64,000 nucleotides of DNA from Planococcus sp. SK3692. GTDB taxonomy: Bacteria > Bacillota > Bacilli > Bacillales_A > Planococcaceae. This document shows, one piece after another, positions 51,696 to 61,535 of the stretch. The DNA is taken from contig NZ_JARCHV010000001.1 in NCBI RefSeq assembly GCF_028890485.2, positions 1,154,698 through 1,218,697 of the forward strand. The letters run 5' to 3'. The stretch's first letter is position 1, and each line of letters begins with the position of its first letter. The position numbers and the translations under genes are program-made. The notes under the pieces were generated by a model that saw nothing but the letters and a program-made list of their open reading frames with translations, searched no databases and had not been told where the DNA came from.

Positions 51696-54600
51696 TTATT
51701 CTACGTTGAAATAACGCGCATCCGGATGGGCGAAAACGATCGCTGATACCGATGCTTCCGGGTCCATCATGAATTCTTCAGTCAAATGGACACCGATGTC
51801 TTCTGGTTTGATAAGACCAAATAGTTTCGCCTGGTCCTCCAAATTCGGGCAAGCCGGGTAGCCGAACGAGAAACGCTGGCCCTGGTATTTGGCCGCGAAC
51901 CGGTCGCGCATCGAGAAATCCGTTGCGTCCGGGAAGCCCCATTGGTCGCGGATTTCCTGATGCATGCGTTCTGCGAAACCTTCCGCCAGTTCCAAAGCGG
52001 TCGCTTGCAGCGCATGGCTTTCCAGAAAACGGCCCGCCTCTTTCAAGCGTGTCGCTTCTGCACGGACGCCGTGTCCCGCCGTCACTTGCATGAACGCAAC
52101 ATAATCCATCTCGCCGCTTGCGGTTGATTTCAAATAATCGGCTAAACACAAGAACGGCGCTTTATCTTGGCGCGGGAAGGTGAAGCGCTCGATTTCGGTC
52201 TTAGCGTCTTTCGGGTCGTAGATGATGACATCGTCTCCGTCCGATTGCGCTGGGAAGAATTGATACATTCCTGCAGGCTTCAAGAATCCGGACTGGAGAA
52301 ACTTCGTTGCAAGTTCATGCAATTCCACCGCCCGCGTGTCGCCTTGCTGCAATAGTTTGTCGCTATAACCGCGCAGCCCCAAATGATGGCCGATCAATGT
52401 GCGCATATTGACGTACGGATACAGATGCGCCACTGAATACTCTTTCGATACATGCCTGCGCAAATCGTTCGGCACGTAAACTGGCGCATCTTCGCGAACG
52501 GTCTTGACCGGTTTTTCCAAAATGGCGACAGCGCCTTTTTCGGCACGTGCAGCATCTTGTGCTTGGCGCTTTTCTTTTTGTGCGCCAAGTTCTTCGAGCA
52601 ACATCGCTTTTCCGGCTCCGCTTTGCAGGCGGTTCGCAAGGTCCAGCCCTTGCATCGCGTCTTTGGCGTAAATGACCGGGCCGTTGTATTCGGCGGCGAT
52701 CTTCGTTTCAGTGAAGCGTCGGGACAAGGCCGCACCGCCGACTAAAATCGGCACATCGATATCCGCTTCACGGAAATCCTGTGCCGTCAGCACCATCTGC
52801 TTGGCGGATTTCACGAGCAGCCCCGACAAGCCAACGATATCCGGCTGTTCTTTGCGGATCACTTCGATGAGTGCGGCCGGCGTCACTTTGATGCCAATGT
52901 CGATCACTTTAAAGCCGTTGTTCGACAGGATGATGTCGACCAGGTTTTTGCCGATATCGTGGACATCGCCTTTGACGGTGGCGAGAATGACCTTGCCTTT
53001 TCCGCTATCGTCCGCTTTCTTTTCCATAAAGCCTTCGAGATACGACACGGCCGCTTTCATAACGCCGGCTGATTGCAACACTTCTGCGACAATCAGCTGG
53101 TTGTCGTTAAACAAGCGTCCGACTTCGGCCATCCCTTCCATGAGCGGCCCGTTGATAATATCGAGCGGATCTTCGTACATCTCCCGCGCTTTTTCAAGAT
53201 CGGGGATAAGCCCTTCTTTCGTGCCTTCTAGAATATAGTAAGCGAGGCGCTCCGGCACGGTGTCCGGAATATCGTCCTCGGTTTTTTCCTTTTTCTTATC
53301 GCGATAGAAATCCGTGAAGTCCGCCAAATTTTTATCGGTCGTCTCGAACAATAATTCTTCCGCCATCTTCACTTCTTCTTTCGGAATCGACGCAAAGCGC
53401 TCGAGCTTCTCGGTGTTGACGATCGCGTAATCAAGCCCTGCTTGCGTGCAATGGTACAGATAAACGGCGTTCAGTACTTCCCTGCCAACTGGCGGCAAGC
53501 CGAACGATACATTTGATACGCCAAGAATCGTCAAGGCGCGCGGCAGTTTTTCCTTAATCAGGCGGATGCCTTCGACCGTTTCGACAGCAGAGCCAATGTA
53601 TTGCTCGTCGCCTGTTCCGACCGGGAACACGAGAGGATCGAAAATGATGTCTTCCGGTGCGAGCCCCCATTTTTCCGTCAGCAAGTGATACGAGCGTTCC
53701 GCAATTTCGAGTTTGCGCTCACGCGTCACCGCCATGCCGATTTCGTCAATCGTGCCGACGACGACCGAAGCGCCGTATTTTTTCACGAGCGGCATGACCG
53801 CATCAAAACGTTCTTCCCCGTCTTCCAAATTGATCGAGTTGATGATCGCTTTGCCTTGGGAGAATTTCAGCGACGCTTCGATAACGTCTTCATCCGTGGA
53901 GTCGATGACGAGCGGCACTTTCACTTTTTTGACGACTTCTTGCATGAATGCCGCCATGTCTTCTAGTTCGTCGCGGTCCGGGTTCGCCAGACAAATATCA
54001 ATAACATGCGCCCCGTTCTTCACTTGGGCGCGGGCGATTTCCGCCGCTTCCTCGAACTTCCCTTCAATAATCAGCCGCTTGAATTTGCGCGAACCGATGA
54101 CGTTCGTGCGTTCGCCGACAAACAGCGGGCGCATCGACTCATCGTATTCGAGCACTTCGATGCCCGAAACCGCATGGCCATGGCTCTTTTCATTGCGCTC
54201 GCGCGGAGCCAGCCCGTCGACCGCTTCGCGCACCGCCGCGATATGGGCAGGCGTCGTTCCGCAGCAGCCGCCGACCACGTTAAGCCAGCCTTTCTCAGCA
54301 AAACCGCGCAATTTTTTCGATAACGATTCCGGCGTCTCGTGGTAATGCCCTTCCTCATCCGGCAGCCCGGCGTTCGGGTAGCAGCTGACATAGCCCGTCG
54401 ACAGTTCCGACAATGAACGCAAGTGATCGGTCATGAATTCCGGCCCTGTCGCACAGTTCAAGCCGACAGAAAGCGGCTTGATGTGTTCGATTGACACGTA
54501 AAAGGCTTCGATCGTTTGCCCAGCAAGCGTCGTGCCCATCGGTTCGATCGTCCCTGATATCATCACCGGCAATTCCACGCCGGTTTCTTCAAAGGCATCG

Positions 54601-55133
54601 CGTATCGCAATCGTCGCCGCTTTGACGTTGAGCATATCCTGGCTCGTCTCCAGGAGTAATAGATCTGCGCCGCCTTCGATCAAGGCTTTCGCCTGGACTT
54701 GGAAATCCTGCTTTAATTCATCGAACGTGATGCCTCCTGTTACCGACAAAGTTTTCGTCGTCGGCCCAAGAGCCCCCGCAACAAAACGCGGCCATTCCGG
54801 CGTCGAATATTTCGCTTTACTGATCTTGGCGATTTCGACCGCTTGTTGATTGATTTCCGCTGCGCGATGGCCAAGTCCGTACTCATCCAAAACGACTGGC
54901 GTGCCGCCAAATGTATTCGTACAGATGATGTCAGCACCTGCTTCGAGATAGGCATCATGCACTCCTTCGATTACATCGGGACGGACAATATTCAAGTATT
55001 CGTTGCAGCCGTCGTATTCCTCGCCGCCGAAATCCCCGGCAGACAAATCCGCGTTTTGGATCATCGTCCCCATCGCCCCGTCGATGATGAGAATGCGCTT
55101 TTCCAGCTGCTGTTCAATTAAATGTTTAGGCAT
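51696..55133 (-). CDS. metH: Cobalamin-dependent methionine synthase
   Basis: A protein of about 1145 residues that methylates homocysteine from methyltetrahydrofolate through B12. Order: homocysteine/zinc domain (about 1-320; GLNCATG and GGCCGTTP supply Cys ligands), pterin domain (about 340-610; FVGERTNVIGSRKFK), B12 domain (about 650-880; GDVHDIGKNLV with the lower-axial His, then GLSGLLVKSA), and SAM activation domain (about 920-1145; RAEATRLKEAG, GYPACPNLEDQAKLF). It overlaps the end of yitJ and shares its SAM-responsive leader. The ATG at 55133 follows an in-frame GTG at 55139. Confidence 0.97.
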   Translation of the reverse strand: MPKHLIEQQLEKRILIIDGAMGTMIQNADLSAGDFGGEEYDGCNEYLNIVRPDVIEGVHDAYLEAGADIICTNTFGGTPVVLDEYGLGHRAAEINQQAVEIAKISKAKYSTPEWPRFVAGALGPTTKTLSVTGGITFDELKQDFQVQAKALIEGGADLLLLETSQDMLNVKAATIAIRDAFEETGVELPVMISGTIEPMGTTLAGQTIEAFYVSIEHIKPLSVGLNCATGPEFMTDHLRSLSELSTGYVSCYPNAGLPDEEGHYHETPESLSKKLRGFAEKGWLNVVGGCCGTTPAHIAAVREAVDGLAPRERNEKSHGHAVSGIEVLEYDESMRPLFVGERTNVIGSRKFKRLIIEGKFEEAAEIARAQVKNGAHVIDICLANPDRDELEDMAAFMQEVVKKVKVPLVIDSTDEDVIEASLKFSQGKAIINSINLEDGEERFDAVMPLVKKYGASVVVGTIDEIGMAVTRERKLEIAERSYHLLTEKWGLAPEDIIFDPLVFPVGTGDEQYIGSAVETVEGIRLIKEKLPRALTILGVSNVSFGLPPVGREVLNAVYLYHCTQAGLDYAIVNTEKLERFASIPKEEVKMAEELLFETTDKNLADFTDFYRDKKKEKTEDDIPDTVPERLAYYILEGTKEGLIPDLEKAREMYEDPLDIINGPLMEGMAEVGRLFNDNQLIVAEVLQSAGVMKAAVSYLEGFMEKKADDSGKGKVILATVKGDVHDIGKNLVDIILSNNGFKVIDIGIKVTPAALIEVIRKEQPDIVGLSGLLVKSAKQMVLTAQDFREADIDVPILVGGAALSRRFTETKIAAEYNGPVIYAKDAMQGLDLANRLQSGAGKAMLLEELGAQKEKRQAQDAARAEKGAVAILEKPVKTVREDAPVYVPNDLRRHVSKEYSVAHLYPYVNMRTLIGHHLGLRGYSDKLLQQGDTRAVELHELATKFLQSGFLKPAGMYQFFPAQSDGDDVIIYDPKDAKTEIERFTFPRQDKAPFLCLADYLKSTASGEMDYVAFMQVTAGHGVRAEATRLKEAGRFLESHALQATALELAEGFAERMHQEIRDQWGFPDATDFSMRDRFAAKYQGQRFSFGYPACPNLEDQAKLFGLIKPEDIGVHLTEEFMMDPEASVSAIVFAHPDARYFNVE

Positions 55134-56970
55134 ATGCACGATCGCTCGCTTTCTTTAAATCTAGTTGTCGGATGTGGCGGATCAATTCCACCGTCATGTC
55201 GTAGCGCACAAATGGCGTGATTAAATAAATGCCGTTGAACAGTTCCGCTGCCGTGTCGATCAATTCTTTCGCGATCTGTATGCCTTCTGCGGTCGCTTTT
55301 TCCTTGTCTTCACCGCAAGCCCGCATGCGGTCAAGTGCCTCTTCGGACAATTTGATGCCTGGTACTTCGTTATGCAGGAAGTCGGCGCTGCGGATGCTCG
55401 TCAGCGGCATGACCCCGAGGAAAATCGGCGTATCCAGATGCTTCGTTGCTTCGTGGATTTCGATGATTTTCTCTTTTGTGTAGACCGGCTGCGAAATGAA
55501 ATAATCCGCCCCGGCTTCGATTTTCTTCTCGAGCCTTGCAACAGCTCGCTCCACCACGCGAACATTCGGGTTGAACGCGGCAGCGACAGAGAAATTCGCT
55601 TTTTTTCGCAACGGTTTCCCGGAAAATGAAATGCCTTCGTTGAGCTTTTTGATGAGCTGGATCAATTCCATGCTCGAGACGTCGTAAACGCTGGTCGCGC
55701 CTGGAAAATCGCCGACTTTGGTCGGGTCGCCCGTAACGGCGAGTATATCGTGGATGCCGAGCGCGTTCAGCCCCATGATATGCGATTGCAGGCCGATCAG
55801 GTTGCGGTCGCGGCACGTAATATGCGCTAGAGGTCTGACATCTTGTTTATGCTTGATAATCGAACCCATCGCCATATTGCTGATGCGCGGCGAAGCGAGT
55901 GAATTATCGGCCATCGTAATGGCATCAATTCCTTCTGCATCCAATGCTTTTGAACCTTCAAGGAATTTATCGATATCCAAATGGCGCGGCGTATCGAGTT
56001 CGACGATGATGGTCCGCTCGGTTTTCGCTTTTTCGTGCAAAGGCTTGTCCTTCAAGGCTTCCGCTTCACGGATAACGATCGGCTTTTTCTCTTCGACTTT
56101 CTTTTCGGTGATCGGCTGCAAATGGCCAATGCGTTTTTTCACCGCTTCGATATGCTTCGGCGTCGTGCCGCAACAGCCGCCGATGAGTCTCACGCCTTCT
56201 TCCCGCAGCAATAATGCCGCCCGGCCGAAATAATCGGCTTCCGATTCGTAGACGATGCGCCCGTCTTCAATATCCAATAGCGAAGCGTTCGGGTAAGCGG
56301 ACAAAAAGGCTTTTTCCGGCAGTTCCACGCCTTCGAACGCCTGGATTGTATGGTGCGGGCCAAGGCGGCAGTTGACGCCGACAATTTCTGCGCCGAGCGC
56401 ATCGAGCCGTTTCAATCCTTCGTTCAAGCTCATGCCGTTTTGCAAGATACCGGGCTCATGCATGGATAATTGCGCGATGAGCGGGGCGTCGGTCAGTTTT
56501 TTCAGATGGCTAACGGTCGCCGCCAGTTCCTCGAAATCGTAATACGTCTCAAGCAGCAAGCCATCCGGGTCGCCGGACAATAGATGCTGTGCTTGCTGGT
56601 CGACCATGGCGACGATTTCATCCAAAGTCGCATCGCTTTTGCGGATGCCGCGGATGCCGCCGATTGTGCCGAGCACGAATTGCCCGCCGTCTTTTGCGGC
56701 TTTATTGGCGATCGCAATCGCCGCTTTATTGATCGCTTCGGTCTGTTCTTCGAGTCCATAGCGCGCCAGTTTATGGGCATTCGCCCCGTATGTGTTCGTT
56801 TGGATGATGTCCGCCCCGGCCGCAATATAGTCGCGGTGGATCTTCTCAATCACTTCCGGGCGCTGGATGTTCAATTCCTCGTTGCAGTATTCGATGCCGT
56901 ACGAGTACAACAGCGTTCCCATGGCGCCGTCCGCCGTCAGCATCCGTTTCTTCAGTTCATCTAATAGCAT
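55126..56970 (-). CDS. yitJ: Bifunctional homocysteine S-methyltransferase/methylenetetrahydrofolate reductase
   Basis: A 614-residue fusion. The N-terminal homocysteine methyltransferase domain (about 1-290) has DGAMGTLLYSYG, GVNCRLGP and GGCCGTTPKH for zinc and homocysteine. The C-terminal MTHFR domain (about 330-614) includes HITCRDRNLIGLQSH and DILAVTGDPTKVGDFPGA. It supplies methyl-THF for MetH and may methylate homocysteine itself. The start at 56970 follows GGAGGACG. It heads the yitJ-metH operon behind a SAM-I riboswitch. Confidence 0.96.
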   Translation of the reverse strand: MLLDELKKRMLTADGAMGTLLYSYGIEYCNEELNIQRPEVIEKIHRDYIAAGADIIQTNTYGANAHKLARYGLEEQTEAINKAAIAIANKAAKDGGQFVLGTIGGIRGIRKSDATLDEIVAMVDQQAQHLLSGDPDGLLLETYYDFEELAATVSHLKKLTDAPLIAQLSMHEPGILQNGMSLNEGLKRLDALGAEIVGVNCRLGPHHTIQAFEGVELPEKAFLSAYPNASLLDIEDGRIVYESEADYFGRAALLLREEGVRLIGGCCGTTPKHIEAVKKRIGHLQPITEKKVEEKKPIVIREAEALKDKPLHEKAKTERTIIVELDTPRHLDIDKFLEGSKALDAEGIDAITMADNSLASPRISNMAMGSIIKHKQDVRPLAHITCRDRNLIGLQSHIMGLNALGIHDILAVTGDPTKVGDFPGATSVYDVSSMELIQLIKKLNEGISFSGKPLRKKANFSVAAAFNPNVRVVERAVARLEKKIEAGADYFISQPVYTKEKIIEIHEATKHLDTPIFLGVMPLTSIRSADFLHNEVPGIKLSEEALDRMRACGEDKEKATAEGIQIAKELIDTAAELFNGIYLITPFVRYDMTVELIRHIRQLDLKKASDRAYA

Positions 56971-57028
56971 GATTCGTCCTCCTCTGTCTGTTTTGCCGTG
57001 CAGCTGCGGACGCATCGATATAAACAAA

Positions 57029-57058
57029 AAAAGCCTTCCATGAAAAAGAAGGCTTTAC
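57029..57058 (-). terminator. Riboswitch-controlled terminator of yitJ-metH
   Basis: On the minus strand AAAGCCTTC pairs with GAAGGCTTT, followed by seven T. It lies directly after the SAM-I aptamer, so high SAM should favour termination. Confidence 0.88.
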
Positions 57059-57074
57059 GATATCGGACTCGTTC

Positions 57075-57176
57075 CTTTTCATCTGCCAGGCGTGTGCCTG
57101 CTGGAATTAGCACCTGACCTAACGGCTGGTTGCTGAAGCGTCATCGGGCCAGTCCCTCGACTTCTCTAGATAAGAA
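57075..57176 (-). ncRNA. SAM-I riboswitch (S box)
   Basis: On the minus strand the conserved S-box segments appear in order: CTTATC, AGAGAAGTCGAGGGACTGGC, CCGATGACGC, CAGCAACC, AGGTGCTAATTCC, and a closing GATGAAAAGG that pairs with the first. Followed by a terminator and yitJ, as in Bacillus yitJ. Confidence 0.95.
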
Positions 57177-57204
57177 TTCACTATGCAGTTTTTAGTATTC
57201 CCAC

Positions 57205-57233
57205 ATGATACCCCCTGTGGTGATTTGGGTCAA
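57205..57233 (-). promoter_or_regulatory. Promoter of yitJ-metH
   Basis: On the minus strand TTGACC (57233-57228), 17 bp, TATCAT (57210-57205), upstream of the S box. Confidence 0.8.
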
Positions 57234-57279
57234 GGTGATTTATCAAAAAACAAAGAACTTTCTGTTACATTTCTGCTGC

Positions 57280-58113
57280 CTACCAGGCATCCGGGACACG
57301 TGGGTTGAATTTGGCGGCTTCGACGGTAAATTTGTACCAAGTGAAGGCTTGGCCGTCGATCATCCAGGTGATGTCGATGCGCCGCGGGATTTCGATGCCG
57401 TCGACTGTTTGCCATTCATGCACTTCTGCGATGCACGGCAAGCGCTTGGCATCTTCGCCGACCTCTTTATAGCGCATCGCACGCGCCCGCTTCATGCGCC
57501 CTGTTTCATCAAACTCGAACGTTACATTGGCGGTCGACCCGTTATAGGTCATTTCCGCTTCCACTGAACGTTCGTTGCTGTTCAAAAACCGCACATACGG
57601 GCTGAACACCAGCCCCGGCAGCCAGGCCATTTCCATTAAAAAGCGCTGCAATGCCGATTCGTCAAGCTTGCCGTCGGGAATTGCCCGGTTGATCGGCACG
57701 AGCCCCGCAAAGCGGATGCGCATGCCCGCGCGGCCGTCCCGAAAACTGTCGGAGCCTGTGACGAACAAGCCGTCCACTTTCATGCGCGCTTTCCAATAAA
57801 ACGACGGCGGGTCGACAAAACTGTATTGCTCGGCGGTCGATTCGCTCCATTCTTCCTGGTCGGGTTTGGTTTTCATCCAGCCCTCTTGCTTTACATAAAC
57901 GCCCATCACCTGTTCACGGCCGACCGCGCCGCTGACTTCCAGCCATTTGGCGATCGGTTTCGGGAGATTGTCCGTTCTTGCCTGTTCCACTTCCCCGGCG
58001 TGCCGGACTTCCGGCCACGTCGGCTTGACGAGCCGCGTCATGTCTTTGTACTTTCGGTAAGCTCCGTATGCCCCAAGCGTTGTCAATGCTAAAACCGGCC
58101 ATCTGCGTTTCAT
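57280..58113 (-). CDS. DUF6544-like protein
   Basis: A 277-residue protein with a short hydrophobic N-terminus (about 5-20). The middle part includes WSESTAEQYSFVDPPSFYWKA, MAWLPGLVFSPYVRF and GIEIPRRIDITWMIDGQAFTWYKF, resembling DUF6544 proteins of Bacillales; this is from memory and the function is unknown. The start at 58113 is chosen for GAGGGG eight bases upstream. Confidence 0.8.
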   Translation of the reverse strand: MKRRWPVLALTTLGAYGAYRKYKDMTRLVKPTWPEVRHAGEVEQARTDNLPKPIAKWLEVSGAVGREQVMGVYVKQEGWMKTKPDQEEWSESTAEQYSFVDPPSFYWKARMKVDGLFVTGSDSFRDGRAGMRIRFAGLVPINRAIPDGKLDESALQRFLMEMAWLPGLVFSPYVRFLNSNERSVEAEMTYNGSTANVTFEFDETGRMKRARAMRYKEVGEDAKRLPCIAEVHEWQTVDGIEIPRRIDITWMIDGQAFTWYKFTVEAAKFNPRVPDAW

Positions 58114-58215
58114 GCCACATACCCCTCTCCGATTTTGCTGCGCGTTCTCCGTAAACGGTTTCCTTTGTAACTCTTTCGACGCAGCACTTATTTTCCCTGC
58201 TCGGCGCCGCAATAG

Positions 58216-58252
58216 AAAACGCCTCCGGAAGATAGTCCTTCCGGAGGCGTTC
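58216..58252 (-). terminator. Intrinsic terminator of the acyltransferase gene
   Basis: AACGCCTCCGGAAG pairs with CTTCCGGAGGCGTT; TTTTC follows on the minus strand. Confidence 0.8.
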
Positions 58253-58260
58253 GGTATTCA

Positions 58261-60249
58261 TCAGTTTAAATTTTCAAGAGCCGGTTCAAGATGTTCTTTC
58301 AACGCCGGCCCCATCGTTTGTGAATAAAGCGTCGTCAAATGATGTTTATCCCGGTAGACGAGTACGTTGCCGACCACAGGCGGGCACGTATCGTCCGTAC
58401 AGAAATATTCGGACATATCGGCAAACGTCACATTGTCCGGGATGCCTTCCGTATTTTCCCACGGCACGACATCCGCCAAAGCTTTGTCGCGTTCGACCGA
58501 ACAATTGTCGACGCTCAATTCATCGAGACAGAGCGTCGGGTCGACTTTCATGCGCGGGTTGTCGCGCACCGCGAAAATCTCCGCGACCCCTTCGAACTCT
58601 TTCCATTTATTGATATACCCTTTTGGCACCGTATCGCCAGAATTCACCGTCGCTGTCGTGAAGATCAAATCAGGCGGTTCTGCCATCAAACGCTCTTGCA
58701 AATTATCGTTCCACGTCATGCATGCTTCATCCAGCTGGCCATCGAAATCGCCACTTGAGAATCGGCAGGCATCTTTGTTATAGACATCGATGCGCATGTT
58801 CATTTCTTCTGCGACTGCTTCAAGCGCCGGGAACCAATGCCCCGAATGCGAGCCGCCGACCAAGGCCACGACATGCTCAGGGTTTTCCGTTACGCCGAAC
58901 GAACATTCCTTGAGTTTCGAGCTGACACTGCCTGTCAAGAAGCAGTCTTTATCGCTATAGAATGTCGGCAAGTCTTCTTTCGCCGATAAAAAGTCTGGCT
59001 GCAGTTCCGCATCTTCTGCCGGCTGGATATTTTCCAATACGGCGCGTGCTCCGGGGTTATCTTCTACCGTCGCCGTGCCGCCACTACTCGCTTGGACGAA
59101 AACGCCCCACGAAAGGCCGACCAGAATTGCCGGTGTCATCAACGCGACCAATACTTTCGACAAGCGCTTTTTCGAATGCTTGACCGGCATCTCGCGCACC
59201 GGTTTTTCGACGAGTCGGATGGTCATGATGGACAAAACGAGCGTAATGGCCAAAATGCCGATGCCGCCGAGTGTTGTGACCGTTTCCGTATTGAAATAGG
59301 CATAGTAAAACACCAGCAGCGGCCAATGCCATAAATAAAAACCATAGGAAATGCTGCCGAAATACTGGAACGGCTTCGAACCAAGCAATTTCTGAACACC
59401 GAATGCCTGGCCATTTTCACTGGCGATAATAACCAAGATCACGCCACCGGTCGGCAGCAATGCCGCAAATCCAGGAAACACCGTCGATACAGGAAGCACC
59501 ATACCGGTGAATGAGATAATCGCAAGCCCTACCCAACCCATGATGAGATGCGCACGGTCCGAAAATTTCAGATAAGGCAGCAATAATGCGAGCATCCCGC
59601 CGAGCGAGAATTCCCAAGCGCGGGCGAATGTATCAAAATACGCCCACGGCTGATTGACTGCGGTAATATAAACCGAATAGCTAAGTGAAGCGAGAAAAAT
59701 CACCGATAGCACCGCCAGCAAAGTTTTGCGCACCGGCGTTTTCAGGATTTTTGTCGCCAACAGGTACACGAGCGTGATGACGATCGGCCACGTTACATAA
59801 AACTGGCCCTGGATCGACAATGCCCAGAAATGCTGGAACGGGCTTGCGGTATTGTTCTGCGCCAAATAATCGACGGCGCTATTGGCAAGCTGCCAGTTCT
59901 GGAAATAGAACATCGATGAAAACAATTCGGCGATTGTCTGGCGCCATGTGCTGAGCGGCAGCAGGAAAATCGACAGCACGGCGCTTACGGCAAGTACCGT
60001 AAATGCCAGCGGAAACAACCGTTTCGCGAGCCCCAATAGATTTTCCAGATAATTGATGCGGCCTTCGCGCACCATCCGTGACAAAAGAGACGTCGTGATC
60101 AAATATCCCGAGACGATGAAAAAGACATCGACCCCGCCGGAAACCGACCCGATCCAAATATGATAGACTGCCACCAAAAGCGCTGCCACCGCGCGAATTC
60201 CTTCCAGCTCAGGCCGGAAGCGCTTTTCAGGCACCCGTAAATCTGCCAT
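58261..60249 (-). CDS. Acyltransferase 3 family protein with C-terminal SGNH domain
   Basis: A 662-residue membrane protein. The N-terminal acyltransferase-3 domain (about 10-370) has FRPELEGIRAVAALLVAVYH with the catalytic His, GGVDVFFIVSGYLI and FQHFWALSIQGQFYVTWP. After the last helix (about 370-392) an external SGNH domain (about 430-655) shows GGSHSGHW and YRDKHHLT for the nucleophile and His-Asp pair. This is the architecture of OatA-type enzymes that O-acetylate peptidoglycan or surface polysaccharide. It is a single gene with a 200-base AT-rich leader. Confidence 0.92.
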   Translation of the reverse strand: MADLRVPEKRFRPELEGIRAVAALLVAVYHIWIGSVSGGVDVFFIVSGYLITTSLLSRMVREGRINYLENLLGLAKRLFPLAFTVLAVSAVLSIFLLPLSTWRQTIAELFSSMFYFQNWQLANSAVDYLAQNNTASPFQHFWALSIQGQFYVTWPIVITLVYLLATKILKTPVRKTLLAVLSVIFLASLSYSVYITAVNQPWAYFDTFARAWEFSLGGMLALLLPYLKFSDRAHLIMGWVGLAIISFTGMVLPVSTVFPGFAALLPTGGVILVIIASENGQAFGVQKLLGSKPFQYFGSISYGFYLWHWPLLVFYYAYFNTETVTTLGGIGILAITLVLSIMTIRLVEKPVREMPVKHSKKRLSKVLVALMTPAILVGLSWGVFVQASSGGTATVEDNPGARAVLENIQPAEDAELQPDFLSAKEDLPTFYSDKDCFLTGSVSSKLKECSFGVTENPEHVVALVGGSHSGHWFPALEAVAEEMNMRIDVYNKDACRFSSGDFDGQLDEACMTWNDNLQERLMAEPPDLIFTTATVNSGDTVPKGYINKWKEFEGVAEIFAVRDNPRMKVDPTLCLDELSVDNCSVERDKALADVVPWENTEGIPDNVTFADMSEYFCTDDTCPPVVGNVLVYRDKHHLTTLYSQTMGPALKEHLEPALENLN

Positions 60250-60439
60250 TATATGTACCTCGCCATTCTGTGATTTTGTGGGAAAGGAATAGCTGAATAC
60301 AAAAATACTTCTAGTTGTCTAATTATTGTTAAAGTGTAAATTTTTGAATAATTAAAATCCATTCCTTGCCAATTTAAGTGTAACTTAATCCCCTGCAACT
60401 CACAACAACTTATCCGATAGTCGAAATATTCTTTGCAAG

Positions 60440-60468
60440 AAAAAAACCTCGCCATTTTCGGCGAGGCT
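60440..60468 (-). terminator. Intrinsic terminator of copD
   Basis: CCTCGCC pairs with GGCGAGG, with seven T on the minus strand. Confidence 0.82.
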
Positions 60469-60473
60469 CTTCA

Positions 60474-61535
60474 TTAAAATAAGAAACTGAACATCAATCC
60501 GGTATAAGTAGCGGCGACAAACCCGAGGCCAAAGATAAACGACAGCCATTCCGGCAGCTGTTTGCGGTAGCTTAACCATTGGAAGCCCAGGAGTATCAGG
60601 CCGATTGCCATCATCAGGAAAGCATCGATATTCGGCGTCCACACTGCGTGCACTGGCAAATACTGCGGGCCGGCGAACCACTCGACAAACGGCGCGCTGC
60701 CTTCCATCCGGAACGTTTCGTTAATATTATGCGGCGGGGCAAGCTTGCTCATGAAAGCGGTAATCAATAATACCAACATCAATAACCAGCTCTCGACTTT
60801 GAGCCAGGAGCGGTTCGGGACGTCGCTTCGGGACAAGGCGGCATTGATGAACGCTGCAAGCAGCAGTGGCACGATGCCCAAATGCTTCAGCAGCAAAAGC
60901 TGCCCATAAGGCAAAATCCACGAGCTCGCGTAATCTTCCGGCGCCACAAAAAACAGCATGAGCCAGATGCCGCTGCCGATCAAAATGACCATCATGGCAA
61001 CAGAAAACGGCGTAAACCATTTGAGAAACGCACGCCAATTGCGCCCGTCCCGCAAAAACCAGGCGATGTGGATCAAGACGCCTGCCCATAGCACTAGCGC
61101 CAGAAAGTGAAGCGCGTGCCCGGCAAATCCTTGCCAGTCCGCAATCGATGCTGCGTGGCTCGCATATGCCACATTGAGCACACTGAGGGCGAGCCAAAAC
61201 GCGCGAAACCCCCACGATCCATCGCGCCACACCACGACCAGCCATGCCACAGCCATCAAGACGCCGAACACATAGCTTTGGCCGGCACGAAATTCCGTTG
61301 CCACATCAACCACTGCTTGCATCAGACCGAAGCTTTCCGACAGCAATAACACCAGCTGGATGACGGGCGGGGCAAGCAAGAGCGGAATCAGCGCCAGCGC
61401 ACTCAAGACGAGTTTTTTCGGAACCTCAACAAGCGGCTTTTTCTCGGGTGTGACGCAGCGCAAGACGACATCTCCTGCCAGAAACGCCAGTACCACATAA
61501 AGAAAAAAATCCGACAGGGCGATCAACCAACTCAT
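60474..61535 (-). CDS. copD: CopD-family copper transport membrane protein
   Basis: A 353-residue polytopic protein with about nine helices. SHAASIADWQGFAGHALHFLALVLWAG carries the His residues typical of the CopD domain, and LLLKHLGIVPLLLAAFINA follows. It probably takes up copper delivered by the CopC-like protein encoded just upstream, with which it overlaps by 4 bases (ATGA). In B. subtilis the two domains are fused in YcnJ; here they are separate. Confidence 0.9.
   Translation of the reverse strand: MSWLIALSDFFLYVVLAFLAGDVVLRCVTPEKKPLVEVPKKLVLSALALIPLLLAPPVIQLVLLLSESFGLMQAVVDVATEFRAGQSYVFGVLMAVAWLVVVWRDGSWGFRAFWLALSVLNVAYASHAASIADWQGFAGHALHFLALVLWAGVLIHIAWFLRDGRNWRAFLKWFTPFSVAMMVILIGSGIWLMLFFVAPEDYASSWILPYGQLLLLKHLGIVPLLLAAFINAALSRSDVPNRSWLKVESWLLMLVLLITAFMSKLAPPHNINETFRMEGSAPFVEWFAGPQYLPVHAVWTPNIDAFLMMAIGLILLGFQWLSYRKQLPEWLSFIFGLGFVAATYTGLMFSFLF

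Noticed and set aside
58261-60249. Loss of the SGNH nucleophile motif (GGSH instead of GDSH)
   Set aside because: The Ser is kept, and GGSH-type variants occur, to my knowledge, in related acyltransferase-SGNH proteins, so it is not evidence of inactivity.
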